64,000 bases of DNA. Source: Caenorhabditis remanei (taxonomy: Eukaryota; Nematoda; Chromadorea; Rhabditida; Rhabditidae). Both the position numbers and the translations under genes were made by a program. The notes beneath the pieces were generated by a model. The model had not been told where the DNA came from, did not search any database, and was given only the letters and a program-made list of their open reading frames with translations. Positions 30,231-42,243 of this stretch are shown piece after piece. The DNA lies in the NCBI RefSeq assembly GCF_010183535.1, contig NC_071332.1:15686001-15750000 (forward strand), written 5' to 3'. How positions within the stretch are numbered: the stretch's first letter is position 1; every line of letters starts with the position of its first letter.

Positions 30231-30469
30231 CACCTTTTTTCAGAACGAACTGTATGAAAGCTGAATACAGGGACTTATTGGTTTTCTGTTAAAATTTGTC
30301 ACTTTCAGAATGGAAGTCGGCATGTAATAGAACGACACTTATAATATAACGGTACCCCTAAACATTCTTCGAAAATATAACGGCATGCCGTTATAATGCA
30401 GTATTTACGGTATCTTGGTCAGCCTAATTGTAAGTACCAGTCTGTCAAGAATACGACCAATCTCGTGTT

Positions 30470-31080
30470 CTCCGTATTCCTCCTCAACCAAATATGCAAA
30501 AAATGCAACATATCGCACCACTCGGTCAGTGACTAGACTGTAGTAACTAGTAAGAGACTCCAGAGAAACAGACACATGTGTTCTCCCCCTCTTCTCTCGT
30601 CTTCATTGCCATCAACGCCTCCGAATTTCCTTCTTTTGTCTCTATTTCTCTTGTTGTTTTATTGTTGAACAGATGCAGAATTAGGAATAAATATTAAAAT
30701 TTCAGATGAGCGAATCAACAGAACCTGAGGTTAAACTACCTGATGACGAGCCGAACGAAAAGTAAGTTTTTTGTTTAGAAAACATAAATTGATACCGAGA
30801 AATCGATAAATGCTCAAGTTTTTAAAAAATAACTTGCTTAGAATAGAAAATAAACAACTAAATAATCCAAATTTCTTAATTTCAATTATATTTTTTCTTA
30901 GTCGATGCACCATGTGACACGGCACAAAACTTAGAAATTGACCACGAAAAATACACAAATTTTCATACTTGTCAAAGATCGTGCCGGATAATTGGGGCCA
31001 AAATTCAAAATTTTAATTTTTTCTTGCAAAAAAGCAAGGCTGTCATACGGCCGGCGCGGCCGCGGATAAACCAAATGGGC
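30470..31080 (+). repeat. Right arm of long inverted repeat (promoter and intron 1 of copy 2)
   Basis: Near-identical reverse complement of 22890-23520. Weaker similarity extends left to about 30290 (GTTAAAATTTGTCACTTTCA, matched near 23850). It lacks the solo LTR of the left arm. Confidence 0.8.
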
Positions 31081-34000
31081 TGAAATTTTGTACATCCACT
31101 AATATTTCGGCCCTCTACAAGGCCGCCTGAAGAAGCGAAAATGTTCCATCTCAATGTATCTCAATGTAAAGTGTCCGTGATTTGCTCCTTCATTTCAATA
31201 AAAGCACGACACGCTTCTTACAATTGCGCAAAATTGCTTACGAAGTTGAGAGATCCAGAAAAAAGAAACATTTCCTAAGGGAATTTCGATAGAGCGCAGT
31301 TGTAAGAACTGTGCCAAGCTAATAAATAAATAATAAGAGTTTATAATAAGGGTTTGTTCATTTTTTCCTATTTTCTTGAAGAGGTGTGATTGTTTGTCAA
31401 TGATTTCAATTTTTTCAAACATGCCGTCGAATTACAGATCACCTGGATCCAGTTCTCAATCACTTCAGCATGAAGCGTTGTGCTCATTTCAAGAAATTAT
31501 GAGAACTGAACCACTAAAAACACCAAAAGCATTTGAGCATTTAGTGAAGACTTCAATCGGTTTGTATCTGAGTTTTCATTTCTTTTTTAATCAAACTATT
31601 CAGCAAAAAATATGGACAAAAGTTATTGTGAGAAGGCTGCCGAAGACTTTTTCGAAATGTTCCGCACATTCAGTTTATACAAAAAGAGGAAGATGGCGGA
31701 AGAGGTTCGGGACTGGTTAAGATTTGGTTTACAATAAGATTTTTTTTTAATTTCAGATCTCCAAAATGGACTTGACTGCTGGAATCTGTTTGTGTAACAA
31801 AATGGGGATCGGATCGTCATTGCCGTGGGATGCTTGCTTCAATAAATTGGGTGGAGCTGAGGGCGAATTGTCTTTTGAGAGACCAAGTGAGTATTATTCA
31901 GATTAGTTTCTTCTTTTTATTTCTCGTAACTTTCCAGATCTCAGACATCTTCAAGCAATGGGAGACAACAAGTATGGGAAACTGGGAGTGGGATCTAAAG
32001 AAGAGACAATCAATGAGTTGAGGAATGTATTATTGGATGAAGAGGTTCGTCAGATTAAAATTATTCGTTTTCCTAAAAAAAATCGTGAAACTCTGAAATA
32101 TTTGTGTTGGAGAAGACCTACTAATGTTATAATTGTGAAAAACAAAACGGCCGTATTTCGAAGTTTCGTACGGAACAGCAAAGCTTAGTGGTCCGTGGCA
32201 AATATGATTGTTATCGTTACTTCTTATCATTGGTGTTACCTTATCAAGTTCTTTCTATAGATCCGTCGAAAGTCTACAGTCTGAAAACGGATTCTGTTTC
32301 ATGATCAGTTTTGATTCATGTCTGTAATGAACACTCTTGAATTTTACATTTACCTTTCATCATTTTATCAAATCTTAATTTCCAGATTGACAAAGCATAC
32401 ATCGGACCAAATCACTCAATATTTGTGACATCTGAAAAAGGAATATATGCCGCTGGTAAAGCTTCCAACTTCTTGGAAGGCTATGAAAACTCCGAAGAGT
32501 TCTTCACATCTCCAATTAAACTAAATTATGTCTCAAGTGATTACCACACCGTGAGATTATTGTATCCTCATAAAATATGTATAAGATGATGTTAATTTCC
32601 AGATGAGAGTCCTCATGACTGAAAACTCGACAGTGTTCCAAAATTTCAATCCAGCGGCTGCTTTAGTTATCGGCCAGCGTCCAGATGATTGTCGTGTCAT
32701 TTCAGAAGGTCCAAATTGGTCTATAGTCACGTCCCTTGATGATGAACCACCAACCGTCATCCAGCTAAAAAATTCGAGAGAAAAAGATACGAATGTAAAT
32801 TAATTCCACCGAATTCATTCTCTAGTTAGAAATTTTCAGATAAAAATTTGGAGTAGTGCTAATTATGAACATGTCTATCACGCCCGTTTGCCAATAATAA
32901 TTGTAAATGGATACCGTACCAAAGTGTCGAGAAGAGACACTGATATATCAGTATGCAATGATGGTAATTTCAGATAGGCTACTGAAAACTGTATATGCTT
33001 ACAGGAACAACATATGCCTGCATTAGAGGTGTTTTTTACAAGGGCCGCCTCGAATTGGCACCAGCTGATCGAGGCAGAAAAAGATCTCGATTCGAGAATT
33101 CAGAGGGACACTCTTCTCCTGCGAAGCCGGATATTCTGGTTGCCATACTCGAAGAGAAGATACTTCCAGTGAAAATAGAGAGATTTGATGTTGATTCAGA
33201 AGGAAAGTCGTTTATTTTCATGGTACGGTTTTTTGTAATTTTCAAAATGGTCTTCGAGAATGCTGGCTTGCTTGTAAAGTTGGGAAGTTTTTTGGCCGAC
33301 TCACTGGGAATTGGTCTGAACTCTTTATTAGTGAAGACACTGTCTTCGCAGCCGGATTTTCTAAATGTAAGGGATTAGTGAGCATGTTCATGAGTCACAA
33401 AATTAATTTAATATATAATTTACTGGAATTTTTCTGTAAAGTTCAAAAAGAATGATAGATGCCAACGTTTCTGTTGTCCGAAGTTAGACGTTCATAAGTA
33501 TTTTTAGGAAAACTTTTGTTGCAAAACTTATTATGGTGCCCCTAATGAGAACCGCCCTGATCAGAACTGGTTCAAATCATAACTGACTGAGAGATGAGCC
33601 AATAGACATCAGTTTGGTAGTTCTGATTTGGGGAGTAAACGTGAAGGGCAGATTCATACTTTCATGTGTATCTCTGCTGAATCGTGTCCGTTTTGCATAA
33701 TCTTTTTTTTGACAGATAGCTGAAACATTCAGTAATAAGAAAATAGGTTTTTTGAAAAAGTTAACATTTTAAATTTTATCGATAATCGATTTTTCCTGAT
33801 CGTGATTTGAAAATTCGAAAAAAAAAACTTTTTATTTTTCTCTTGGAGTTATTATTGAGTTTTTAATATCAAAATGATGGAACATGTTCAAATAAACAAA
33901 AAATTATGTTGAATTAGTTTCTTAGTTCCTGAGCATCGTGCTAGAGCTCCAGAAGTCAAAAGTGGCGTCCTCGGGGGAACATGTGTTTTATTATTTGTGA

Positions 34001-36905
34001 TAAAGCACTTTGCATGCAGTATTTAAAGCGTATGTTCGTTTTATAGCCAGAAAATATCGGAAATCCAGGAAAAAATTGGAATGAAAAATTTTTGAGTGAA
34101 AAAAATTTGAAAAATTATTTCTAAAATCTTGATTTTTTAATGTTGGTTTGTAGAAGAACTCAAAACACGTTTTTTGGTACATGTTTTGGCTAATTTGGAT
34201 ACTTATTTGATGAATTATGAAGGTTTTCCCGAGGACGCCACTTTTGACTTCTGGAGCTCTAGCACGATGCTCAGGAACTAAGAAAGTAATTCAACATAAT
34301 TTTTTGTTTATTTGAACATGTTCCATCCTTTTGACATTTAAAACTCAATAACTCCAAGAGAAAAATAAAAAGTTTTTTTTTGAATTTTCAAATCATGGTC
34401 AGGAAAAATCGATTATCGATAAAATTTAAAATGTTAAAACATTTTTTAAAAACTTATTTTTTTATTACTGAATGTTTCAGCTATCTGTCAAAAAAAAGAT
34501 TATGCAAAACGGACACGATTCAGCAGAGATACACATGAAAGTATGAATCTGCCCTCACCTATGCTCGCTACTGTATACAAAAATGTTATCGCACCTTTGT
34601 TTTTGTAGACCCCACCTATCCGAGATGACAAAGAAGGAAAACCATATCATCCTATTGGAATACGGTACGAATTCAAAAGACAAAACAATTCCGATCACAT
34701 CCCTAAAAATGGTTTGATGTTGTTGGAAGGATTCCAGTTGCTCAATGATGCCCTATATCCGGATTGTATCAAAATGGCTTATGATCCGGAAGGTCTACCA
34801 TCGCACATGTCTCCGATTGTTCTGTCTCTTCTCACTCTTCGAAATTTGTTGGAAGTTGATGAAAAAACGAAAATAACGAAATCTTTTATGGAGTGTAGAA
34901 AGACATTTGATGGAAAAGGCGAAGTGGACGAAGAGGATTTGGAAATGTTCGAACAGAAATTTTATGAAGAACTAAAGAAATCAGTAGCAAGAGATAGGGA
35001 TATTCCAATTGCTGTATCAGGAGTCGGATGGGATTCTATATTTGAAGGAGAACGACCTTTTATAATGTAAGTTTTGTAATTTTAGTTTGCTATAAAACAA
35101 ATTTTGAAAATCGCAGGAAAAGAAAGTCAACAGAGCTGCTGGCTTCGGTGATGGAAGAGATCAGAGTTCTGTTGCAATATCTCGTTGATTTGCCTCTTGT
35201 CTACCGGAATAGCAGAGCCGATTGTATCTTTTATCGTTTGTAAGTTATTTTCTGATGGATGAGTGGAATGTAGAAACTTTCCCAGAGTTTATAAAATAAT
35301 CGCTGGCACTAGGATTCAACTGGATCGATTTGAAGAAAAACAGCATGGTCACTCGTACAACTATTTTGGAATGGAAGACACTATTTTCGGGCCATGTCCG
35401 GTTGACACGCCCATGAGGGAAAATCTTGAATTAGGTGATTTCGATGAGCCACGCCTCCAAAAAATACACGTGAGTTGTTATTCTATAACGATTTGTTTTT
35501 TTTTAAGGGAGAGCATTTAGGTTGAAGTGATCTTGAAAAGGGAGAGCGATTTTGACGATATTTGGTTCTGGAACGAAGTTCATCGATGGAACACGAATCG
35601 ATTATTTATACAGTATATTGATCCATCGCTGTTGGAACACATTCAAGGCAATATTTTAAACTTGAACAAGGTAAGAATCGCTATCGAAAAACGCATCATA
35701 ACTGAATGTTCAAGGCGTGCCAACAAGATTCAACACCTACACGCTTCCGGAGGATTGTAGAAAAGTTACTCGGTTACAAAAACGACAAGGGAATCAAATA
35801 CGAAATAATTGATATGTGAGTTACCTACAGACTCTAGATCCTACTGTAAATATTCCAACTTTCTGAAATTATAAAACTTGGAGAGTGTACTTTAGCATGT
35901 TCTCAATGTAGACCACCGCGAACAGAAATGTAGATTTAGTACTTTCTGCGTCAACGAACCTTTTTTTTCAGAAATCCCAAAGTTCAATCCATCATTTCTG
36001 AACTTCCTCCAAACGAAAAGTATGTCATCACTTCAAATGAGGAGAAAGTAGTCGAGGTACCGAAAGTCCTATTCGAAATCTTCTCGGGCTACGACTCGGC
36101 CAGAAGAAGACATCCTACTGGAGATGTCAACTCATTCCGGTTGGATTTCTCGGAGAAGACGATAAATTCATTGATCTGTTGTATATTTGACGCCACTGCA
36201 TTTGTTGGGATGGATATTGAATTGGTGAGTTTTCAGGGTATACTGGTTACAACATTATATTTTATTTCAGAAAGTCGAGGTCATCAAAATGGCTCGTTTC
36301 TGTATCTTCTCTCAACTTCTCACCAAATTGCTCAAAGCGTTGGTGGTCACAGGTATATAAATATATGCACTGAAGTTAGCATTTCATGTTTGTTTTAGCC
36401 GAAGAGAAAGATGTCCACGTCGTCCGTCAATTGTTCTGGGAGCACCGAGATGAGATGATCCAGATAATTGGAGAGCTCCGTCCAGATATGATTCTCTTCT
36501 GGAAAGCCTCACCAATCCCCGAAGAATCGTACTGGAAAGATTTCGAATCGTATGTTTACTGACTTTGTTTTTGAAAAACAATTAAAGTTTATTCAGAGTT
36601 TGTACGAAGATTTCAAGTGTCCACTATCGCAAGACACCCGAGAGATTGAGACGAGCAACAGAGGACGAGGATGTCAGCGATGATCAAATGTGCACATCAT
36701 GGCTCCGAAATTTGATGTATGATGAAGAGAAGGATAGAGATGTTAGGCATGATTTTGAGGTAAGCACTATTTTTTTTTCATTTATGAGTGTTCCCATCAA
36801 ATTTTTTAATTTCAGAAAGTTCTCCAATCGTGGAACCCAAAACGAGATGGATTGTTCCGTGAGCCAGAAGCAAGGGTCAGGTTCCGCTTCGACATCGAAG
36901 GATGA
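30706..36905 (+). CDS. RCC1-like / BTB-like protein, copy 2
   Basis: The 19-exon model, join(30706..30761, 31438..31559, 31604..31704, 31757..31886, 31938..32044, 32386..32550, 32603..32794, 32840..32963, 33005..33222, 34609..35066, 35117..35239, 35274..35469, 35521..35670, 35715..35815, 35972..36224, 36271..36352, 36399..36549, 36597..36759, 36816..36905), gives 993 aa in phase. TTTCAG directly abuts the ATG, suggesting trans-splicing. It has an RCC1-type unit (GDNKYGKLGVGS; GIYAAGKASNF), the shared RGVFYKGRLELAPADRGRKR block, and a BTB-like exon (VPKVLFEIFSGYDSARRR). Compared with copy 1 it has one more intron, at 32045-32385, which contains a broken extra copy of the RCC1-like exon. Intron 9 holds a 0.9-kb foldback element. 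Function beyond a possible cullin-3 link is unknown. Confidence 0.7.
31196..31325. repeat. GCGCAGTTRTAAGAACTGTGC-type MITE, copy 1
   Basis: The short element has one end CTTCTTACAATTGCGC (31214) and the other GAGCGCAGTTGTAAGAACTG leading to AGCTAATAA near 31323. The ends are imperfect inverted repeats. Related copies are at 45982-46126 and 54616-54819. It lies in intron 1 of RCC1/BTB-like copy 2. Confidence 0.6.
32045..32385 (+). pseudogene. Degenerate duplicate of an RCC1-like exon inside an intron
   Basis: Directly after the exon ending at 32044, the open frame continues as a diverged version of the copy-1 protein (aligned to its EVRKRMLNYS...HSIFF stretch). It then shifts frame near 32165 (YGTAKL-like in another frame, against YGCGKASN) and stops. 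The functional exon follows at 32386. So this intron is partly an old, broken exon copy. Confidence 0.5.
33641..34557. mobile_element. Long-arm foldback element in intron 9
   Basis: The ends GTGAAGGGCAGATTCATACT (33641) and the complement of GGTGAGGGCAGATTCATACT (34557) open arms of about 330 bp that are nearly exact reverse complements (for example CGTGCTAGAGCTCCAGAAGT and its partner). They flank a unique centre of about 250 bp. There is no transposase. An isolated third arm occurs at 59350-59625. Confidence 0.85.
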
Positions 36906-37273
36906 AGTTTTTTTTTATAATCTTGTTGAATCTATTGTTTTTTTTCGTTCTTTTTCAAAAATTTTCGTGTATTATCGAAATAAAAATGTGTCGGAACTTT
37001 TTTGTTGCGACAATAGTTTTGATATGAAAAAAATAAACATTTTATCACAGAAAGTTCTCTTTAATGACTACGGTAGTTTTCAGAGTACGCAGAGTGTGCG
37101 AATGCGTACAATGCGCATCATTTTACGAGCAGGGTTTTTGAACTGCTCATACTTACTTTTGCTTTCGAAATTAGCTTTTTCGCACGGTTTTTTATTAAAA
37201 TTTGTGTTTAAAAATAACAAAGTTTAAAGTATCCATGCGAATAATCCGAAGAAATGATGAAATTTTCAGCAAA
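36906..37273 (+). other. Intergenic region, promoter of the HTH/F-box cluster
   Basis: No gene. It contains the shared upstream box at 37103-37132 and a TTTTCAG acceptor (37264-37269) just before the next ATG, suggesting SL trans-splicing. Confidence 0.5.
37103..37132 (+). promoter_or_regulatory. Shared upstream box TGCGTACAATGCGCA / CATTTTACGAGCAG
   Basis: TGCGTACAATGCGCA (37103-37117) is followed by CATTTTACGAGCAG (37119-37132), 142 nt before an HTH_48/F-box start. The first half recurs exactly at 52023-52037, and both halves, slightly changed, at 49341-49370. Each lies 107-142 nt before the ATG of a related gene. Either a promoter element or a small dispersed repeat. Confidence 0.55.
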
Positions 37274-38615
37274 ATGACCGAAGTCATCAAGCGAAATCCA
37301 AATATTCTCCGCAGTTGCATTCTCTATGAATTCACCGAAGGACAACCAATTTTCGAGACTTTCAAGAAGTTATGTAAGAAATTTGGAGAGGATTTCATGG
37401 ATTATCCGGAATTCGAGTACTGGTTCATGAGATTTTCACAGGGAAATTTCGATTTGGATCATGATAGAAAGTAAGTTCGAAAAACAAGAAAAAGAAATTA
37501 TTTGCAAAAGAATTTTCAGTTTGAATCTAAACACTCGTTCATTTACCGATTTGCCGGTGGAAATCTTTGAGGAAATCGGCGGCCACTTGGATTTGAGTGA
37601 TCGGTGAGATCAAAACCGTTGAAAATATCAAATAAACCAAGAAGGATTTCAGATATATCCTACGAAAAGTGTCGAAAGATATTCAAGTTCTTGTTGACAG
37701 TTGGGATCCGGAAGTCATATCGCTGAAATATAGTCAAGGATACGACAATCGACATATGTATAGATACCACTGGAAATTTTCCCAGAAATCGACAGTTTTA
37801 AAGCATTTCGAGTAAGAATTTGTCTTCAAAAAGAGCAAAATTTTCAGCAAAACGTTGTGAGCGATATTTGAAAATTTAGTTCTAAATCTGTACATATTTT
37901 AGATGCCGAATAATTATCCGACCAATTTACAGTGATTCCTGTGACAACTTGCTCAGTTTATTGAAGAATCCGAAACTTCGATTGGAAAAACTAACTATTC
38001 GCTGCTCGTATGACAAAAAGAAGGAAATAATCAAACTCCTCGAACACTCAAATCAAAAAATTCGTGTAAAACGGTTGGAAATCGATGGCAAACTTCTTCA
38101 AAAACCGACAATTTTTCATATGTTTGATGACAAAGCACTAAAAGAGGTGACAGTGAGAACCAGAGAACAATATATCAGAAGTTTGGACGAATTCGACGTT
38201 TTCAAGAAACTGGAAATGCTCACTGTCTTTACTGATGTCTGTCCCAGTGATCCAACATTGTTCTACAATTTTCCTCGATTAACGATCAAGTTCTATGAAA
38301 GCTGTAAAGTAGAAGTGTCGCGTTTCATCAAGGTAATTGTAGATTCGCACCAATTCGTCCAAGAATATTAACGGTTCGCTCTCACATATCTCCAATTTAT
38401 TTCAGAATCTTCTGCAATCTACTCAGCTGCAAATCTGCTATTTATTGAGTGTAAGAAATTCATTCAACTTCGAACTCATCAAATCTTATTTCGTTGAACC
38501 TGAAGCGATGGTTCCGGATCTTCCAAATATCCGACGTTACCCAATTCCAGCCTCAAATGAATTCTACGAAATCGATTTTGAGGAGGAGAAGATTAGCATC
38601 GAAAGAAAACAATAA
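37274..38615 (+). CDS. HTH_48 / F-box / FTH protein (gene A)
   Basis: The model is join(37274..37470, 37520..37603, 37653..37811, 37933..38332, 38406..38615), 349 aa. Exon 1 (197 nt, phase 2) encodes a Mos1-transposase-type helix-turn-helix (LRSCILYEF...PEFEYWFMRFSQGNFD). Exons 2-3 encode an F-box (FTDLPVEIFEEIGGHLDLSD, ILRKVSKDIQ). The rest is an FTH (DUF38) substrate domain with LLSLLKNPKLRLEKL and a C-terminal EFYEIDFEEEKISIERK strand. It is expected to be an SCF adaptor in cytoplasm or nucleus; the HTH may be a protein- or DNA-binding relic. It is tandemly duplicated with the next gene, including about 300 bp of 3' flank. Confidence 0.88.
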
Positions 38616-38913
38616 TAGTCCATTTTCTTATGCATCCAATGTTTTAAGAACTCAATTTTTACTTTGTTAAAACTGATCCCGTTTGAAGGATCGTACAGTA
38701 ACTTTTCGTGGCGAAATATCGCTCGAAAATGTGTGTGCGCCTTTAAAATTGGATCGATAGAACCTCTGTTTTTTTCTGTAATAAATTCACCTGTTTTCTT
38801 CTGTTTTGAGATATGTCTTACGTTGAAAACGTTGAATATTTCGGATTTTCAATGATTTTTCTATTTAAAAATCAATTCTCAGAATATTTCTCGACTATTA
38901 AATTTTCAGCAAA

Positions 38914-40210
38914 ATGACCGAAGCCATTAAGCGAAATCCAATGATTCTCCGCAGTTGTATACTCTACGAATTCTCCAAAGGAAAACCAATTTTTGAGACT
39001 TTTAAAAAGTTATGTAAGAAACTTGGAGAGGATTTCATGGATTATCCGGAATTCGAGTACTGGTTCATGAGATTTGCACAGGGAAATTTTGATGTGGATC
39101 ATGATAGAAAGTGCGTTCGAAAAACAAGAATTCACAGTTTAATCAAAGAATTTTCAGTTTGGATCCAAAAACTCGTTCGTTTACCGATTTACCTGTGGAA
39201 ATCCTTAAGGAAATCGGTGGTCACTTGGATTTGAGTGATCGGTGAGATCAAACCCGTTGAAAATCAAATAAACCCTGATTGTTTTCAGATTTATCCTGCG
39301 AAAAGTGTCGAAATATATTCAAGCTCTTGTTGACAGCTGGGATCCTAAAGTAATAGCAATGATGTATAGTCAAGGAGGAGATGAAATTGAACATATGACT
39401 AAATACTGCTGGAAATTTATCCAGAAAGTGATGGTTTATAAGTATTTCGAGTAAGAAATATCAATTTCTTTACAGTGTCTGACTTTTTCTTCCAATTTAC
39501 AGCGATTCCTACCACAATTTGCTCAGTTTATTCAAGAATCCAAAGTTTCGATTGCAAAATCTGAATTTGCGCTGCCCGGAAGGCAAAAAAGAGGAAATTA
39601 TCAAAATTCTCGAACGCTCAAATCAAAAAATTCGTGTGAAACGCTTGGATATCGATGATACATTTCTGCAAAAACCGACCATCCTTCATATGTTTGATGA
39701 TGAAGCACTGAAACTGGTGGCAGTGACAAGCAGAGAACAATATATCAGAAATTTGAACGAATTCGACGTTTTCAAAAAATTGGAGATGCTCACTATCTCT
39801 ACTCGTTTCTGTCCCAGTGATCCAACATTGTTCTACAATTTTCCTCGATTAACGATCATGTTCTATGGAAATTGTAAAGAAGAAGACGTGTCGCTTTTCA
39901 TCAAGGTAATTGTAGATTTGCACTGGTTCGCCCTGTAATATTACAGACGGTCAAAACAGTGAGTTCGTTCGTTCTCATATCTTTACTATTTTTTTTTCAG
40001 AATCTTCTGCAATCTACTCAGCTACAAATCTGCTATTTACCGAGAGTAACGATTTTAATCGACTTCGAACTCATTAAATCTTATTTCGTTCAACCAGAAA
40101 CGATGGTTCCGGATCTTCCAAATATCCGACGTTACCCGATTCCAGCTACAAATGAATTCTACGAAATCAAGTTTGGAGAGAAAAAGATTAGCATCAAAAG
40201 AAAACAATAA
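38914..40210 (+). CDS. HTH_48 / F-box / FTH protein (gene B)
   Basis: The model is join(38914..39110, 39158..39241, 39289..39450, 39503..39905, 40001..40210), 351 aa. Exon lengths are the same as gene A apart from 3-nt changes in exons 3 and 4. The proteins are similar throughout, for example LRSCILYEFSKGKPIFETFK, FTDLPVEILKEIGGHLDLSD and MVPDLPNIRRYPIPA. The TTTTCAGCAAAATG start context is shared. Differences concentrate in the segment just after the F-box and in the FTH middle, as expected for a fast-evolving substrate side (inference). The flank after the stop (to about 40490) repeats the flank after gene A. Confidence 0.88.
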
Positions 40211-40492
40211 TTTTCCTTTTTTTGCATCGAATTTTTTAAGAACTCAATTTTTACTTTGTTAAAACTGATCTCGTTTGAAGAATCGTACAGTAACTTTTCG
40301 TGGTGAAATATCGCTCGAAAATGTCTGTGCGCCTTTAAAATTGGGTTAATAGAACTTCTGTTTTTTTTCTGTTATAGATTCATCTATTTTCTTCTGTTTT
40401 GTGGTATGTCTTACGTCGAAACGTTGAATATTTCTGAATTTTTTTGATTTTTCTGTCAAAAAATCAATTTTCAGACTATTTCTCGACTAAAA

Positions 40493-42072
40493 ATGTCCTT
40501 CCGAGATATGCCAGCCGAAATCGTCGAAAAAATCACGGATAATTTGGATTTCAGGGACAGGTCAGAGCGGGTTTCCGTTTCCTTGAGCGATTTTTCATTG
40601 AAAAACAGCAAAAAATATCGAAACACTACGTAAAAATTACATTTTTTCGGTCGAAACACCGATGTTTCTGAGTAGTTTCATGCAAAACATGGAAATTTCC
40701 AGATTCTCGATGCGAAGTGTATGCCGTTTCCTGCGAAGCATTATCGATCAATCGTATTCTCACGTGAAACGGATCTCATTTATTGCGAATATCGAAGAGA
40801 AATCAGTGATCTCTGTCGATAGTTCCATCAGAATCTCATTCGAAGGACTGGTTGATGGATGCCACGTGGAGAACAGAAAGAGGAGTGAGAATATCAAGAA
40901 TGAGTATTATTTGGATGTGGCATTGAAGACGTTGATCGGAATTCTGAAAATGAAAATTCGAATCGATGAATTCAGAGTGGATATTGTTAGTTCACGATAC
41001 GCGGATCAAATTTCATTTTTCAACAAAATGCAGTCTTTTTTGGAGTGTCGGAAGACCAAATTACCAGTGGAACGGTATGAAGTATACTCGAAACTCTCTG
41101 AATCAGTCACATCGATTCTTCCGTATCTCGAACCGAAAACTCTTCAAAAATTCCAATTATCGACGAGAATGGAATACAAAGAGGTTCAGAAGGCGGAAAT
41201 GCGAAGAATGATGCATTCGGATCAGTGGAAAGAAGGGAAACGGTTCGAGTTCAGTGGTGGCCCCCAGTTTCCTGTTTCTATTGAGAATTTGGCTCATTTG
41301 GATTCGTTTCGTGTCGATATGAAGACGTTGACGGATGCAGATTTGGTGATGATTCGAGATGTTAGTGTTAAGAAGTTGCAATGATGGAATTTTCGATTTC
41401 AGTTGTTCACACCAGTGTGTCTTCGAAAGAAATATTTCCTTTTTTTAATTTACTTCCGATTTCCGGCTTCCGTTGGAATTTTTTTTCCACTTCCGACTTT
41501 TGTGTAAAAAAATTACAAAAATTTTCGAATTTTCGACGGAATTTCGGTTGTTTTTGATGGAATTTTGTATGAAAACAACGCCAAATTCGTTTTCAGTGAT
41601 GAATAGAAAAAATTTATTCAAATTTGTCATTTTCAAAAAAAAATCACAGCTCTGATAGACAGTTTAGGGTTCCGGAGCCCATTGTGTTCTCGGACACATT
41701 TTGCTTTTGGTTTTCCATTAAAATTTTGATTATGAGTCATTTTTCGTGAATAATTTCCCGAATCTACCAGAAATTTCCAAAAAACGCCAGATTTTTTCGA
41801 AAATCCTTTCGATTCCAAAACCTTTCGAATACACACACACACTGTTCAGTGTTTCACCCCCATCACTCTATTTTCAGACCCTTCTGAAATCCGCGAACAT
41901 ATCATTCGGAGACTTCTACATGATCCACCCAATCCGACTCTCTGACGCATCAAAAGTCTTCGGATCTTCGAATTCTGTCAATTCGATCATTGTGAAGCAC
42001 CCAAATCCGATGTTTAAATTCAAAATTTCTATTGATAGACGTCATTTTTATATTGAGAAAGTTTCTTGTTAA
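40493..42072 (+). CDS. F-box / FTH protein lacking the HTH exon (gene C)
   Basis: The model is join(40493..40560, 40703..41360, 41878..42072), 306 aa. The protein begins at the F-box (MSFRDMPAEIVEKITDNLDF, then RFSMRSVCRFLRSIID) and continues into FTH sequence (SILPYLEPKTLQKFQL, LAHLDSFRVDMKTL). The terminal exon has MIHPIRLSDASKVFGSSNS and a final FKISIDRRHFYIEKVSC strand. Unlike its neighbours there is no 197-nt HTH exon. DNA resembling the promoter of genes A and B sits directly before the F-box exon, so that exon seems to have been lost. The 3' half of the gene is duplicated at 45613-46424. The donor at 41361 is GTTAGT. Confidence 0.8.
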
Positions 42073-42243
42073 TTTTGTTGTTTCTTGGTTTTCGTTTTTG
42101 TTTTTGTTATAAAAATTGTTGTTTTTTTTTAAATGTTTTCCAGTTATTTGTTCGTTATTGTTGTTTTTCTGTGAATATCTCAGTCAGATGCTGAGACAGT
42201 TGTAAAAAAACTTCCCCTTTCTTTAATTTCAGATCTTCCGTAA

